From contig NC_084812.1 in NCBI RefSeq assembly GCF_963583255.1, positions 22,668,959 to 22,732,958 of the forward strand: a DNA stretch of 64,000 nt, written 5' to 3'. The stretch is from Pyrus communis (lineage: Eukaryota > Streptophyta > Magnoliopsida > Rosales > Rosaceae). The translations under genes were made by a program, and so were the position numbers. How positions within the stretch are numbered: the stretch's first letter is position 1; each line of letters starts with the position of its first letter. Under the pieces are notes generated by a model. It was not told the origin of the DNA and made no database searches. It was given only the letters and a program-made list of their open reading frames with translations. Below are positions 1 to 11,028 of the stretch, piece after piece.

Positions 1-2680
1 CGTAACTTTTAGAAACTCAGGAAAATTCCTCAGATTTGAGCAGCCAGAAACATTCAGGGCTTGAAGAGATCTCATCTGAATGCTGCCTGCAAGAATCTTT
101 AATCTTCTACAATCCTTCAGGCTCAAGGTAACGAGTCCCGTAAAATTTTTGATGGACGAGGGCAGTTCTAAAATTGCAGTCTCATCTAAATTAAGCTCTA
201 ATAGGTTCATAACTTCAGGAATTTCTGGAAAATTATACAGATTGGAGCAGCTGGAAAGATTAAGGGTTCGAAGAGATCTCATATGAATGCTGCTTGGAAG
301 GCTATGAAGTTTCTTGCATTGCTTTAGACTCAAAATCTCAAGGTTTTGAAGAGATGAAATTGATGGGGCAAGGCCTTTAACAGATGTCTCATCCAAGCGA
401 AGCCCTCTTAATCTTTCCAGATTTCTGACATTTTCTGGAAAGGCCTTGAGCTTTGGACAACCAGAAAGATTAAGAAGTTGCAGGGACTTGAGCTGAACAA
501 TGCTGCTTGGAAGAATCTCAAGTTCTCTGCAATATTCAAGATTCAAAGTAACAAGCCCCGTAAGATTGTTAATTGATCGAGGCAGTTCTTTTATTGCAGT
601 CCCTTGCAAATAAAGCTTTGAAAGCTTCTCCATAACTTCGGAAATCTCTGGAAACTTCTCAAGCTTTGAGCAAAAAGAGAGATCAAAGGTTTCAAGAGAT
701 TTCATACAAATGTTCCTTGAAAAGAACTTGAGTTTGCCGCACCAACTTAGATCAAAGAGGACAAGTTTTTCAAGGGCAGAAATGGATGGGTGAACCTCAT
801 ATAAACTTGTGCATCCACCAAGAATTAGCTTCTCAAGATTCTTTGCCTCAGCGAAGTCCGGTGTTTCCTTAAGACGATGAGAGCCTTTTAAATTGATAAT
901 TTTCAACTTTCCAAGAGGCTGTCAATATACATCAAGGAAAATATGTGTTACATACATAATAAGGCATTTAAAAACTAAACCATTTCAAAGCAGTATATAG
1001 GCAAATGATGAACGTACCTTAGTTCCTTTCAAGAGGTGTTCAACCCAACTATATTGCATGTCAATTTCAACAAGATTCTCTGGGTTAAAATTGGACGATA
1101 AACACTTTAGGGGACATTTGTTCCAGAACAGATAACTTAGTTTTTCAGAGAGAAACTTTAGATCCTCGTATTGCCAGTGATCATCGGCCGGCTCACCCTC
1201 TGGTAGTAAACAGTGGGTATGGACTCTGAGTAGTCTTAGTTTTGGCATTTGAACAAGGGCGGTATCTAATTCCACCACATTGTTTGAGTGTGGCCATTGC
1301 ACAGTTATGCTTTCAACTGCTTCCGTAGCCTAAATTACCAAAATTGCACTTTGAATGAGTACAAACTTAAGATTAAAACACCCAATGCACATGGTTCTCA
1401 TGAATTGGATTTTGGTCAAAGTTGAAGCTTTATACTTTTATTATTAAGGAAATCTAACAAAAAGTCCAAAAAAACTTTATTTTAATGAAAAATGACAAAT
1501 AAAGGTGCAGTGAATAGTACCAGGAAAATGTAAAAATGAGGTTTTTCGTTAAAAATGAACAATACCGGAAGTATTATTATTATTATTATTATTATTTTAA
1601 AATTTACTAATATTACTGAGAGAGAAAAGATTCAATGCAATTATATTAATGGAGTGGAGGGGAGCGTATTTCTCACCTTTTTTTTATTTAGCACATAATG
1701 AACATCTTCATAGCTCCACAATCTGCTGCGCCTTCCAGGCTCTGTTATATATTCCTGGCGTACGATTTGGTGACCCATTTCCTCTATTAAATCATGCATC
1801 TCGAGTACACCATCAGATGAGATAGTGACAAGAGCTCTACCAACTAGAACGTCTAATCCGGTATGGGGATGGAAGTCACAACCCTCCATAATCCTTGTTG
1901 CCAAGTCTTTCTTCATTTGTTTAAAGAAACATGCAATATCAAGAAATATTTCCTTCTGCAAATCATCTAGTCCATCATAGCTTGTTCTAAGGACTTTTTG
2001 GATTCCCGGGTGCGGGTTTCTCGCTATTTTCTTTAACTCATCTTTCCACACAAGTACACTTTTGTCATCGAGAAATGCTCCCAAGACTTTTGAGTGCTAA
2101 AGGCAAACCTTGAGCATATTTTATGAAATGGCCTGACAGATCAATGTATTCTTCTGTGGGTTGCTTTGTACTGAAAGCATACTGCACAAACAGCTCAAGA
2201 GCATCGTCGTCATTTAACAACTCGGGCTCATACATCTGATCACCAAGTCTACTTAGTGACTGTTTATGTCTAGTTGTTATAATGATTTGACTTCCGCCAC
2301 CAAATGAAGGTTGCTTTCCAATTAAGGCTTCAATTTGGGATGAACTCTCCACATTATCCAGAACAAGTAAAACTTTTTTTCTTACCAACTCTTTCCATCA
2401 TCTTCTGAAAACCATTTCTCAAAATCTCTAAACTCCCCACTTTCATATTTGTGATACTAGATAGAATTTCTGCCTGCATATCTAGTGGCGCTTCACCTGC
2501 ATCAGCTGAGGGAAAACGTATTTCCAATCAGGAATAGATAGAACTCTCCACATTATCCAGAACAAATAGAATTTCATATTTGTGGAGATGGCCGATGAAG
2601 GTATTGCGAGTGACTTCGCCTCGAAAATTCAAGAAGACATCGTATTTCCAATCAGGAATAGATGAAGAAGAAGAAGCCAT
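1..2680 (-). pseudogene. TNL disease-resistance pseudogene, copy A
   Basis: This is a TIR-NB-LRR immune receptor gene read on the minus strand and cut by the left window edge. The start (MASSSSS) is at 2680 and the TIR opening (DVFLNFRGE) is recognisable, but after about 30 residues it fuses to a misplaced NB-ARC scrap (FVLDNVESS) and stops. The rest of the TIR domain, intron 1 and the P-loop part of NB-ARC are gone. The remaining NB-ARC (2388-1660) has kinase-2, TTR, GLPLAL and MHDL motifs but carries two one-base insertions relative to copy B, in a T run near 2370 and near 2090, each shifting frame. The first LRR exon is about 1018-1329, and the second runs from about 922 off the edge and seems to lack the nonsense codon of copy B. 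It cannot encode a normal receptor. It pairs with the TNL at 32-36.8 kb. Confidence 0.9.
2517..2663. other. Patchwork rearrangement junction inside TNL copy A
   Basis: A 23-bp string occurs at 2517-2539 and again at 2641-2663, where it belongs to the TIR exon. Between the copies lies a short duplicate of the kinase-2 coding region (27 bp, also at about 2342-2368) joined to TIR codons. Copy B has none of this. The arrangement looks like template switching during a repair event that also removed most of exon 1 and the P-loop. Confidence 0.75.
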
Positions 2681-3810
2681 CAACAAGCACAAGATCGACA
2701 GCCTAATGTGAGTCTCGTGTAGCCCCTCAAGAAACTCAAGATTGCAGGTCAACGACCCCCTTCGTTGGTTCTCACTAGAAAAATGAAATGTATCTTCGGG
2801 GAGGGGGCGCTTGGAAGTTGCCAGGAAAGAAAGGGTCGCTTTGGCTAGATAAAGTTCACTAAACTACGCCGTCCGATTGAAATAAAGTAAGTGGGATTGC
2901 ACATGTTTGCCGACAGCCCCATCAGGCTGAGCCCCAGTCCCCTCAGCATGTCCCCTTTTCCCTTGCTTTTTGGCGCGTTACCTTCCCTTTAGCGCGTCAA
3001 AGTGCGCAGCTTTCTCTCTTCCTCAGCGCGTCCAGACCTAGTGCGGGTCAGAATTTTTCATCCGGGCCGGTTTCTTGTGTTAAATTTGCCCCAAATATCA
3101 GTTTCGACCAAAAATTGATATTTGATCCAAGGGTTCGATCAAATAAGGAAAGTTTAAAAACTAAATTTAAAATTTAAATTATAACCCAAGGGTTAAAGTT
3201 AGTCTAACAAATACAAATGAAAGAAAGTAACATCCATATTTTAAACCTTTTAATTTTTATTTAAAATGGTTTCTAAGATTGACATAACTAATTATTTTGG
3301 TTCTTGAATTTAAAATCAATATAAGTGGTACTTGAGATTGTTCACTATCAATCATTTTGATCATCTTGTGCAAAATCTTGGTTAAATGAAGTGTATCTTT
3401 GTCAATCCATTTGAATTGATGGTTTCTTCTATTTAATGAATTTTTTTTCACAAATCATGGTGCATATTATTGGTGGTCCAAAGCTCCTTTATGTGTGTAA
3501 CTTCTACTTATGTCATGATCTTTTTGCTTCTACCAAATATTATTTCAGATATTTTGTTTTTACTATTTGTTTTACTTTGTACATGGGGTGGCTTTTAGGT
3601 TCCCCTGCTGTCATACTTGCTATGTTATTTCCTTAACAAGGTTTGCTTTTATGTTTCCTTTGTTCATAAATTTCCTCTTTTAATTTTAATATGATATTAG
3701 GATGATCGGTGAGCACTATTACCCCATGATTTTCACACATGCACACAAAAACAAAATTTAGAGAGTTTCTCGTCACAACTAACATATTTATCAAAATACC
3801 CAAAAGGTTT
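2681..3810. other. TNL upstream region, duplicated
   Basis: No gene is visible here. From 2681 to about 3800 the sequence matches the DNA upstream of TNL copy B (36773-38300), including the TNL leader. It marks the duplication unit and keeps the empty site (about 3440-3460) of the Mutator-like element found in copy B. Confidence 0.7.
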
Positions 3811-5366
3811 TGTTTGGACCCGATTTTACACTATTGGCCCGAGCAATCGAGGCCGTAGAATAAGTAAAATTCTAAGCCGTTGGATTGAAAGAAGATTGAG
3901 ATGATTGATTAGTAATTTGTCTAGATATTATTATGATTTTAATAATCATGATCTTATCTAAGGAATTATTGAAAATTATTTCTAAAGTGCAAAGATAATT
4001 AAGGAGTCCAAAAGATTGAAATGCTATCGGATCAAAAGATCGAAGATAAGGCTCAGTTTGGATTTTATCGTAATGCATGTTTTTTTGGGTTGGCAAATGG
4101 ATATTAATTGGCAGAAAGATTAATGCATGCGTGGAGGAAGAGTTGAAATGAAGGAGGACTTCTCTCTCTGTTTATGCAAGTCTGCTTGGGATATACCACA
4201 TCTGGAGAAGCCAAAAGTGAAGAGTCGTGCATGGTAATAACTGGCATCAGGATAGCATCAAATCCGTTTAGAATAGGTCACGGCATGATAATTCACTATT
4301 ATTATGCATGGCACTTGGATTGGACCATTAGTTTGGATTGCCTCCAAATAATGGTAGGCGTTGATTGGTTTTAATGCAATTGCATTATATTCACTGGAGC
4401 TACATTATCATTTTTTTTTTAAAATCCAAATCGATGGGATTTCATGCATTATCACATCCCAAAAAAGTGGGAGTGCCTACACGAAGGATTATCTAATATT
4501 CTTAGGAATATTACTTCTACACGGGGCATACTCACGGCAAGCAACAAGCAATGAAGCGTACTGGCACTATAAATATAGAGGCAATGGCAACAGAATAAAC
4601 CCCTCCAATTCAACACACAAATTGCCCTGCACAAACCTCTCAAACATCTTGAGATTTTTTTATTTTCTTTTTCCGCCAACACATCTTCAGTTTGGATAAA
4701 CAGCACTGTGAAGGCAACCGACGAACATCTTCAGTTTGGATAAACAACATTGTTGTCATAGAATCAGCCAACCGAGGAACACCTTTAGTTTCGATAAATA
4801 GCACTGTGTCAAGGCCGACTAGTTACCTATCCAAGTCTCAGTCGAGAAAGGTTTCCGAATCTTTATTGGCAGAGGTCATCTTATTAGCCTTCTCGGCCGA
4901 GTAAGGTGTTACCAATTACTACATTCGGCACAATGAACGCCGAGTGGTTTTATGATTGGATACTCACAAGTGAGTTTCAGAGTTCGGAATTCTGACGGCC
5001 GAACTGTATTTACCATCAAGACATACATCTTTTTTGAGTACCTGTGTTCGTATAATTTGGAGCCAGTTCGACATGCTTATACTCTTATGAATATAATCAC
5101 CATGACCGAACCCGGCGTCGACGATTCGTGAACTTTGCAAAACCAGCAGCCTTGTCTGTAGGCTCGAGAACCCAAAGGCCGAGACGTGTTTCTTCCTCGG
5201 TCGTAGTTGCAAGATCAAGAAGTCAGTAGCGCGTTCAACTTGACATCAACAAATTTTACTCCTCGGTTGACGAGTTGGCATGCCCCGCATCAACTGAAGG
5301 ACGTAGTTAGCTCATTAGTTACTCGGCCAGCGCGCCACGTAGGCTTTGTAATTTTTAAGGTCAATA
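3811..5366 (+). mobile_element. Solo LTR (probably Ty3/Gypsy) with 5-bp TSD
   Basis: A 1,556-bp block interrupts the duplicated TNL upstream region; copy B reads straight across at about 38320. It starts TGTTTGG and ends GGTCAATA, and is flanked by ggttt at 3806-3810 and 5367-5371. The usual CA end is TA here, which could be a C-to-T change. No retroviral coding sequence is present, so this is an LTR left by recombination. Three imperfect repeats of about 55 bp lie at 4685-4810, just after the likely transcription start. Superfamily assignment is tentative. Confidence 0.8.
4568..4575 (+). promoter_or_regulatory. TATA box of the solo LTR
   Basis: TATAAATA sits in the middle of the LTR, where the U3 promoter is expected, so transcription would run rightwards. 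Confidence 0.5.
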
Positions 5367-5371
5367 GGTTT

Positions 5372-5566
5372 ATAGAGTTTCTAGTCATAACTAACATTGC
5401 CATATAGTCAAAATGCTCAAAGTATAGAAAAGAAATATAGAGAAGATATCAAGTTAGAGTAGTTACATATGGAGAATGTCATGCCGTCACGCGATGGGAT
5501 TGCATGATTTCTCTTTCATTGCAATGTATTTTTCATAAAACTTCCTTTTCATGATTACGGACTACG
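5372..5566. other. Non-coding remainder of the TNL duplication unit
   Basis: Up to about 5510 this matches 38,380-38,500 beside TNL copy B. After that the copies diverge and GH3 coding sequence begins here only. No other feature is seen. Confidence 0.5.
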
Positions 5567-5738
5567 ATCCTTGGTGATATAAAATCAACATTTGACTCAA
5601 GCATAAAAGTTATCTACGGTGAGAAACCTAATGGTAATTTTGTAAAGTCCAAAAACTTTGCATATGCCATTGTTGTGGTTGGTGAGCATCATTATGCTGA
5701 GACTGCGGGAGACAGCCCAAACCTAACGATGTCAGAAT
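5567..5738 (+). pseudogene. GH3 beta-glucosidase fragment, upstream piece
   Basis: The plus strand encodes about 57 residues typical of plant glycoside hydrolase family 3 exo-beta-glucanases (secreted cell-wall enzymes). They include VKSKNFAYAIVVVGEHHYAE followed by TAGDSPNLTMSE. The frame stops where the Gypsy LTR begins at 5739 and resumes as EPDPSVISNVCE at 18,497 on the far side, so one exon has been split. Nothing from the earlier GH3 exons (signal peptide, barrel domain, catalytic aspartate) lies to the left, so the gene was probably already a fragment or lost its 5' part. Confidence 0.8.
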
Positions 5739-6085
5739 TGTTGATGTAAATTTCTGCCGTCTTCAGTCTTGACGAAAATGCACATGTAAAACAATCAACA
5801 CCTTTGATCAGAGACCTAAGCCTCACGTGCCCACGAGGTGGGGGGGGGGGGGATTAAGTCAACGGATCTCCGATGTATAAGTTAGTTTATCTGAGAGAGT
5901 AAAGTGTTTAGGGCTTTTTTAGGGTAATTAATCCTTATCTTTAAGTCCTTGCCAAGGGCAGGTGAGCTGTGGGTAGTCGTATTCAGCTGCTGAGACCTCC
6001 AGGGGTGTGAGTTGCGCGTGGGAACATCTAAGAAGCCTACCCATTTATTAAGGGCAATCTTGTCTTTCTTGAATAAAAGTCCACG
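5739..6085 (-). repeat. 3' LTR of the outer Gypsy (internally deleted)
   Basis: It matches the LTR at 17985-18493 but lacks about 225 bp from its middle. The deletion joins at a shared gggt(a) beside about position 5923. The lost part includes the TATA-like stretch seen in the other LTR. It contains a G run at about 5840-5852. Confidence 0.75.
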
Positions 6086-6251
6086 TGTTGCCTCTAGAAT
6101 TATTGGGATTATTTTAGGCTCCATAAATGCCCCCACACCTACTGTGATGCACGCAGGAAAATGATAGTAGGTGTAGGAATCCCAAGCTGCTTAGGCTTGT
6201 GAAGTTGTTTCCCAATTTGAACTTGATCTTCTTTCTTGATTTGGAGATAGA

Positions 6252-8741
6252 TGATGAGTCAATATTATATTATATATTTTACCCTATTCTTAGTATTAAT
6301 TTGGTAATTTTTTGGGTAGAATTTTGATACTTTGTGTTATATTTTCAATATAGGACATTCGACTTCCTCTGAAGCAAAACATGATCAAACGGACGAATTT
6401 TGGAGTGATTCAAATTGGAGGACATTTGTGTGTCACTTTTCTTGTTCGTATCAAAATTTGAGATTTTTCTACAGAGCGGTTATTTTCTGGCGATTAAATA
6501 AAGAAGCAGTGCGCGTTGCTGGAAAGTGACGTTTCTAAGTTTGACTTGCGTTTTTGGAGCCCAAGATGACCTCATATGGGTTCGTGGCCTTCTAGAGAAG
6601 TGTTCAGAATAGTTCAAGCTTTAAATCCAGCTACTTTGGGCCAGTTTTTGAGTTGATTTGGGTCCAAAACGTGGCTGTGCAGATTTCTAGGCGAATTTAC
6701 CAAGTTAATTTAGGATTATGTTTCCTATTCTATTTCAAGTTTTTAGGTTTCCTAGTTGGATACCTTTGACTAGGAGGATTTTAATGAGAGTTGTATAAAT
6801 AAGCCTTTTGGCTAAAACCTGGGGGGGGGGGGGGGGGGGGGATTGTTTTTGGGCATATGCAACTTTTGAGAGAATAGTTTGGCTAAAGTTTTGGAGATTT
6901 CAAGACTTACACTTCAGGTGTTTTCATCCTTTTTCTAATTTAATACAATTATGTTGATTTTATTTATGAATATGTGTAACTAATCCCTTTCGCTAGGGTG
7001 AGGCCATGATCCTTAGCAAGAATATGTAGTCTCTTTTTAATTTTCTTATGAATTTATGCATGCAAGTTTTGGATTGTTAATCACTGTGCTTTAAACTATC
7101 TATTTGTCTTAGTGCTTCGCGACCATTAGGATATTTAGAAAAGTAATTTGATGCAATTTTGGCGGATGACTGTCCCTAAAATTGACTAAGGCTTCTTGTG
7201 GTTAACATGTGTAACTACTTAAGATGGACAACACGTCTTAGGAGTTATATGGTTTTCAAAAGGTCTTCACAAAACTTAATGAGTCTTGCATGTTCACATT
7301 CGATCTGGACGCCACGGACGGGTTGCATGTTAGATATACGTTCTATATTGGGGGTTCCAAATAGAGCATACTTTAGGAAAACCTAACCTTCAAAATATGC
7401 ATGTGTAATTCATAAGGATGTGGGGGGCATTTGTTGCGCCGGACTATCTCGGACTGGATTAGCTTCAAGGACTAAGCTGGACTGGCTTAGACTAGACTAA
7501 ACTGGACTAACTTAGTGAAGCGTTTGGTGCAGTATTGGACTAAGAAGCTGGATAATAACAAATTCTAATATTATATTATTTAATATATAAATTATTAATA
7601 TTTTATTATGATCTTATCTTTTTCTTCATCTTTTCCTACCATTTCCGTCCCACTCTTTTCCTCTGCTCTCATCGTCCCACCCTCTCCCTCTTTTTTTCCT
7701 CTTAGACCTCTTAATTCATGTCTCTTTCTCATTCCTGGTCAAACTCCTTATTGATTCCAGTCTTTATTTCTCTGTCATCCCTCCCTCTCTAGCTATGCGT
7801 TGTTCGAATGGAACCTCACGGCTCCAATTTTCCCGATGAGTTGCAGGTTTCCCGATGTGTTTTCCGGCCAACCATTGTTAAATTGGATGAAGTTAGCACC
7901 GCCAAAAAATTCATCACCATCCCTAGACTGAGATCTTAGCTTTGAATGCTCGAATATGTCATGGATTTGAAGAAGCCCAAACAGGCCGAGACTTCCAGGC
8001 CATTTTCCGGCCACATTCGACCACATTTTGGCCTCGATTTAGGTAAAATCGTAATCTTGTCACTCCCAGCTTCAATTTGGTATATTTTATATGAAAGTTG
8101 GTTGTGAAATGGATCTGAAAGAGAGTTGGAAAGTTAATGATTGATCTAGGTGACCGGAGATGACGAGGAGTTTGTCGGGAGTGGTCGTTGAGCATGACGA
8201 GGATGAGAAAGAGAGGATAGTCTTAGCTAGTCCCATGGTTATTGGGGGGTCTCGCTAAGACCTCTTAGTGAAGGGTTTTGTCCATGCTAGTCCCCTTTAG
8301 TCTCATTAATGTTAGTCCCAGCATGGAACAAACACAGTATTGGACTAATAGCTAGTCCAGTCCAGTCCAGTCCAACCTAGTGAGGGCAAACAAACGCCCT
8401 ACGTAGGATTGTTAGGGTGACAGCGGAACCCTAGTGTTTTTCCAAAGTTATTTTTAAAAATCTTTTCTCTTTGATTTGTTTCCTTTTTAATTGGTCATTA
8501 GTTGCTTTCTTTAAATTACTTTTATTAAAATTCGTTTTTAATACTTTTAAATTCAAAATCAACATTTTCCAATTTTGACTTTCAGATAATTAATTAGGAT
8601 TAGGGTTTTCCATACATTGTTTTAAATAATCCCAGCGGAAAATGACCTTACTTGAGCCATTTATACTACAAAAACCTTGTTCTCTTGCAAGTATTTTGTG
8701 TGATTTTATCTCTACTGTGGCAGGTGGTAAAATCCCTATCA
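6252..8741 (+). repeat. 5' LTR of the Athila-like element
   Basis: The start TGATGAGTC is set by comparison with the inverted copy ending at 10062; the end CTATCA lies six bases before the PBS. A TATA box (TATAAATA, 6796-6803) and a run of 19 G (6823-6841) lie inside. About 970 bp of the length is a later DNA-transposon insertion. Confidence 0.65.
7430..8402. mobile_element. Non-autonomous DNA transposon inside the Athila LTR
   Basis: The ends are imperfect inverted repeats: GGGCATTTGTTG on the left, and GGGCGTTTGTTTG reading inward from the right. Both are followed by many short copies of GGACTGG/GGACTA (subterminal repeats). No transposase frame is present. I could not find a convincing TSD, so hAT versus Harbinger is left open. 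Confidence 0.6.
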
Positions 8742-8747
8742 AGAAAT

Positions 8748-8765
8748 TGGCGCCGTTGCCGGGGA
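8748..8765 (+). other. Primer-binding site of the Athila-like element
   Basis: The 18 bases beginning TGGCGCCGTTGCC form the typical tRNA-complementary primer site of plant Gypsy elements, placed just after the LTR and 135 bp before the gag frame. Confidence 0.8.
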
Positions 8766-8900
8766 TTGTTTATAAACAATTTCTGTTAAACATAATTCTT
8801 TGTTAATTATTGCTGCTAAAAAAAATTTTAAAAATAAAAACAACAAATTTTAATTTAATTTTCGTTTTTCTTTCTACAAATCACACAATCTGGGCAGATT

Positions 8901-9641
8901 TTGTATATGGTTTGCACCAAATCCCAGAATCAACAGCAGTTAAAATTCAATCCAGAACCGGAACGCATATTACGAGAAAGGCACAGGGAGCAGATTTTGG
9001 CGTGGGAACCCTTATTGGAGGACACTTTTCTGAAAAATCTGTTTTCAGGGGTTTGGAATAGGCAAGATACCATGGCTTTTGCCATACCAGCTGCCGGGCG
9101 TCCTTTGAGAGATACATTAGCAGCCCATGCTAATGAATTACCTAGTTGCATTGTTTATCCAGAAGAGGAAGGCGACGCGTTCAAGATAAGACATCACATG
9201 TTGGAGATTTTGCCTACTTTTCATGGATTAGCTCATGAGGATCCAAATATGCATATCACAGAGTTTTTAATGGGGTGCAAAAACATTATAGTGAGGGGGT
9301 TTACTGCAGAGTCAATCAAACTTCGTTTGTTTCCTTATTCATTGAAAGATAAGGCAAGAACATGGATGCTTACACTACCATCTGCTAGTATCCCTTCTTG
9401 TGCACAGATGAGTGACAAATTTCTTAACAAATATTATCCAGCCTCAAAAACTCTTGATATGAGGACTCAAATTTTATCCTTTGCCAAAAAGCCTAATGAA
9501 GAGTTTCACGAGGCATGGAAGCATTTTAAGGAGCTGCTCAGAAAATGTCCACATGCAGGCATTGATGGAGACACACGGATGGGGATATTCTTTAGAGGAT
9601 TAAATTCAAACAATAGACTTCTTCTAGGAAAAGGAAAATAA
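8901..9641 (+). pseudogene. Gag of the Athila-like element (partial)
   Basis: A 246-residue open frame encodes the capsid-type gag domain of plant Gypsy elements: ITEFLMGCKN, then KLRLFPYSLKDKARTWMLTL, then FLNKYYPASKTLDMRTQILSF and FHEAWKHFKELLRKCPHAG. In this family the protein packages the RNA genome into virus-like particles. The frame ends in unrelated codons after GLNSNNR, where the element is broken. No zinc knuckle remains. Confidence 0.8.
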
Positions 9642-10062
9642 TTATTCACTATACCTATTTAATTTTGCCTTAAGTAGGGGATTAAATAAATTTGGAGAAT
9701 AATTATTATCCCAACAAGAAAGATAAGCCAAAGGAAATTGTTATTCTCCCTCCCCTAGCGTTATTCTTTTCTTGCCCATATAGATAGTCGTCTCTCGTTG
9801 TAGTTCTTCTTCTCCGTGCTGCACCAAGGTAAGAAAAAATTGAATTTTTATATGGACTTTTGATACAATCATCTTGAAAGGCACATAAACATCCTCCAAT
9901 TGGAATCACTCCAAAATTCATCCGTTTGATCACTTTTTGCTCCAGAGGAATTTGAATGTCCTACATTGAAAATACATTACAAAGTATCAAAATTTTACCA
10001 AAATAACCAATAAATTAATACTAAGATTAGGGTAAAATATATAGTATAATATCGACTCATCA
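9642..10062 (-). repeat. Inverted LTR fragment of the Athila family
   Basis: The reverse complement of about 9850-10062 matches the start of the LTR at 6252-6440, including the TGATGAGTC terminus. Its inner part diverges from the other copy. It is either the remnant of a second, oppositely oriented insertion or half of an inversion. The left limit is approximate. Confidence 0.65.
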
Positions 10063-10142
10063 TCCAGCTCAGGTAATCGCTGCATTCAGGAGAAACTGAG
10101 CAGTTGTACCACCCTTCCACGTCTAGATATTCCGGATTAGTT

Positions 10143-10585
10143 TACCCTCTCGTATTGGAGAGCACACACCATGTCTGAATGGGGAGAGTGTGTCTTTTGC
10201 TTGTCATAGCGATACACCATGCTACAAGGCAGCGTGCATTTTCTGCTTGTCACAGGGGTACACCATGTGCAGGGTAACAGGCGTTTTCTACTTATCACAG
10301 GGGTACACCATGTCTGCAGGGCAGCGGGCGTCTTCTGTTTGTCACAAGGGTGATTAGCTTATCATATTTCACTGGAGAGCTTACGTCATATCTGCGGGGC
10401 AGTGGGCGTCTTCTGCTTGTTGTAGGGTTGATTAGTTTATCCTCTCTTGCTGGAGAGCTTACGCCATGTCTGCAAGGCAGAGGGCGTCTTCTGCTTGTTG
10501 CAGGGTTGATTAGTTTATCCTCTCTTGTTGGAGAGCTTGCGCCATATCTGCAGGGCAGCAGGTGTCTTCTGCTTGTTGCAAGGTT
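10143..10585. repeat. Tandem repeat in the 3' region of the outer Gypsy
   Basis: Three clear 78-bp units begin at about 10347, 10425 and 10503, each with GGAGAGCTT and the GCGTCTTCTGCTTGT block. Shorter degenerate units lie to the left. As 78 is divisible by three, the plus strand has a repetitive 26-residue frame that is not a gene. Such repeats are common in non-coding parts of plant Gypsy elements. Confidence 0.75.
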
Positions 10586-11028
10586 GGTCAGTTTATTTAT
10601 GCATTTAACCTAGACTTGTGAATAACTCATTCAATCTTCATTGAAAATAGAGGCTTTTATTAACTTTGCTCGTAGGCAGTAATGGCATAACAACTGATAA
10701 TTCTCAGCATGTAAGGTTTTGTCTATTAAGTTGCTTGAGTCTTCGAACTTTTTCATCTTAAACGGGGTCCAAGGAATGGTGGGAGGTCACATGTAGTACT
10801 TTCTCAGGTTGTAGACATTTCATTGTTTGTTAATCTCTTTGTTGCTCATAGTGGCAAGGGTGTGGCTGCCCCTTCCGCCTATTCGACTAATTTTGTAAAG
10901 ACCTGCCCAGATGGGAGCCATTTTTTGGAGCCTTCCTGTCGAGCAGTGATTAAGACTTTTCTGAGGACTAAATCTCCTGGCTGGAACTGCAGGATTTTTG
11001 CCCTCTTGTTGTAGCTAGAGAGGAACTG
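10586..11028 (-). pseudogene. Degraded 3' end of the outer Gypsy pol region
   Basis: This stretch follows integrase on the minus strand and probably holds the eroded integrase C-terminus and 3' untranslated part. No intact frame or separate feature is seen. Confidence 0.4.

Larger units (their letters stand above)
6252..9640 (+). mobile_element. Athila-like Ty3/Gypsy retrotransposon, 3' truncated
   Basis: A plus-strand element is nested in the outer Gypsy. It has a long 5' LTR (6252-8741), a primer-binding site (8748-8765) and a gag gene (8901-9641), and then breaks off. No protease, reverse transcriptase, RNase H or integrase of this element follows. Instead an inverted piece of the same LTR family (to 10062) comes next, so the right half was deleted or rearranged. 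The PBS and gag type fit the Athila lineage. Confidence 0.75.

Noticed and set aside
10350..10613. 87-codon repetitive plus-strand frame
   Set aside because: It is the translation of a 78-bp tandem repeat in a minus-strand Gypsy, not a gene.
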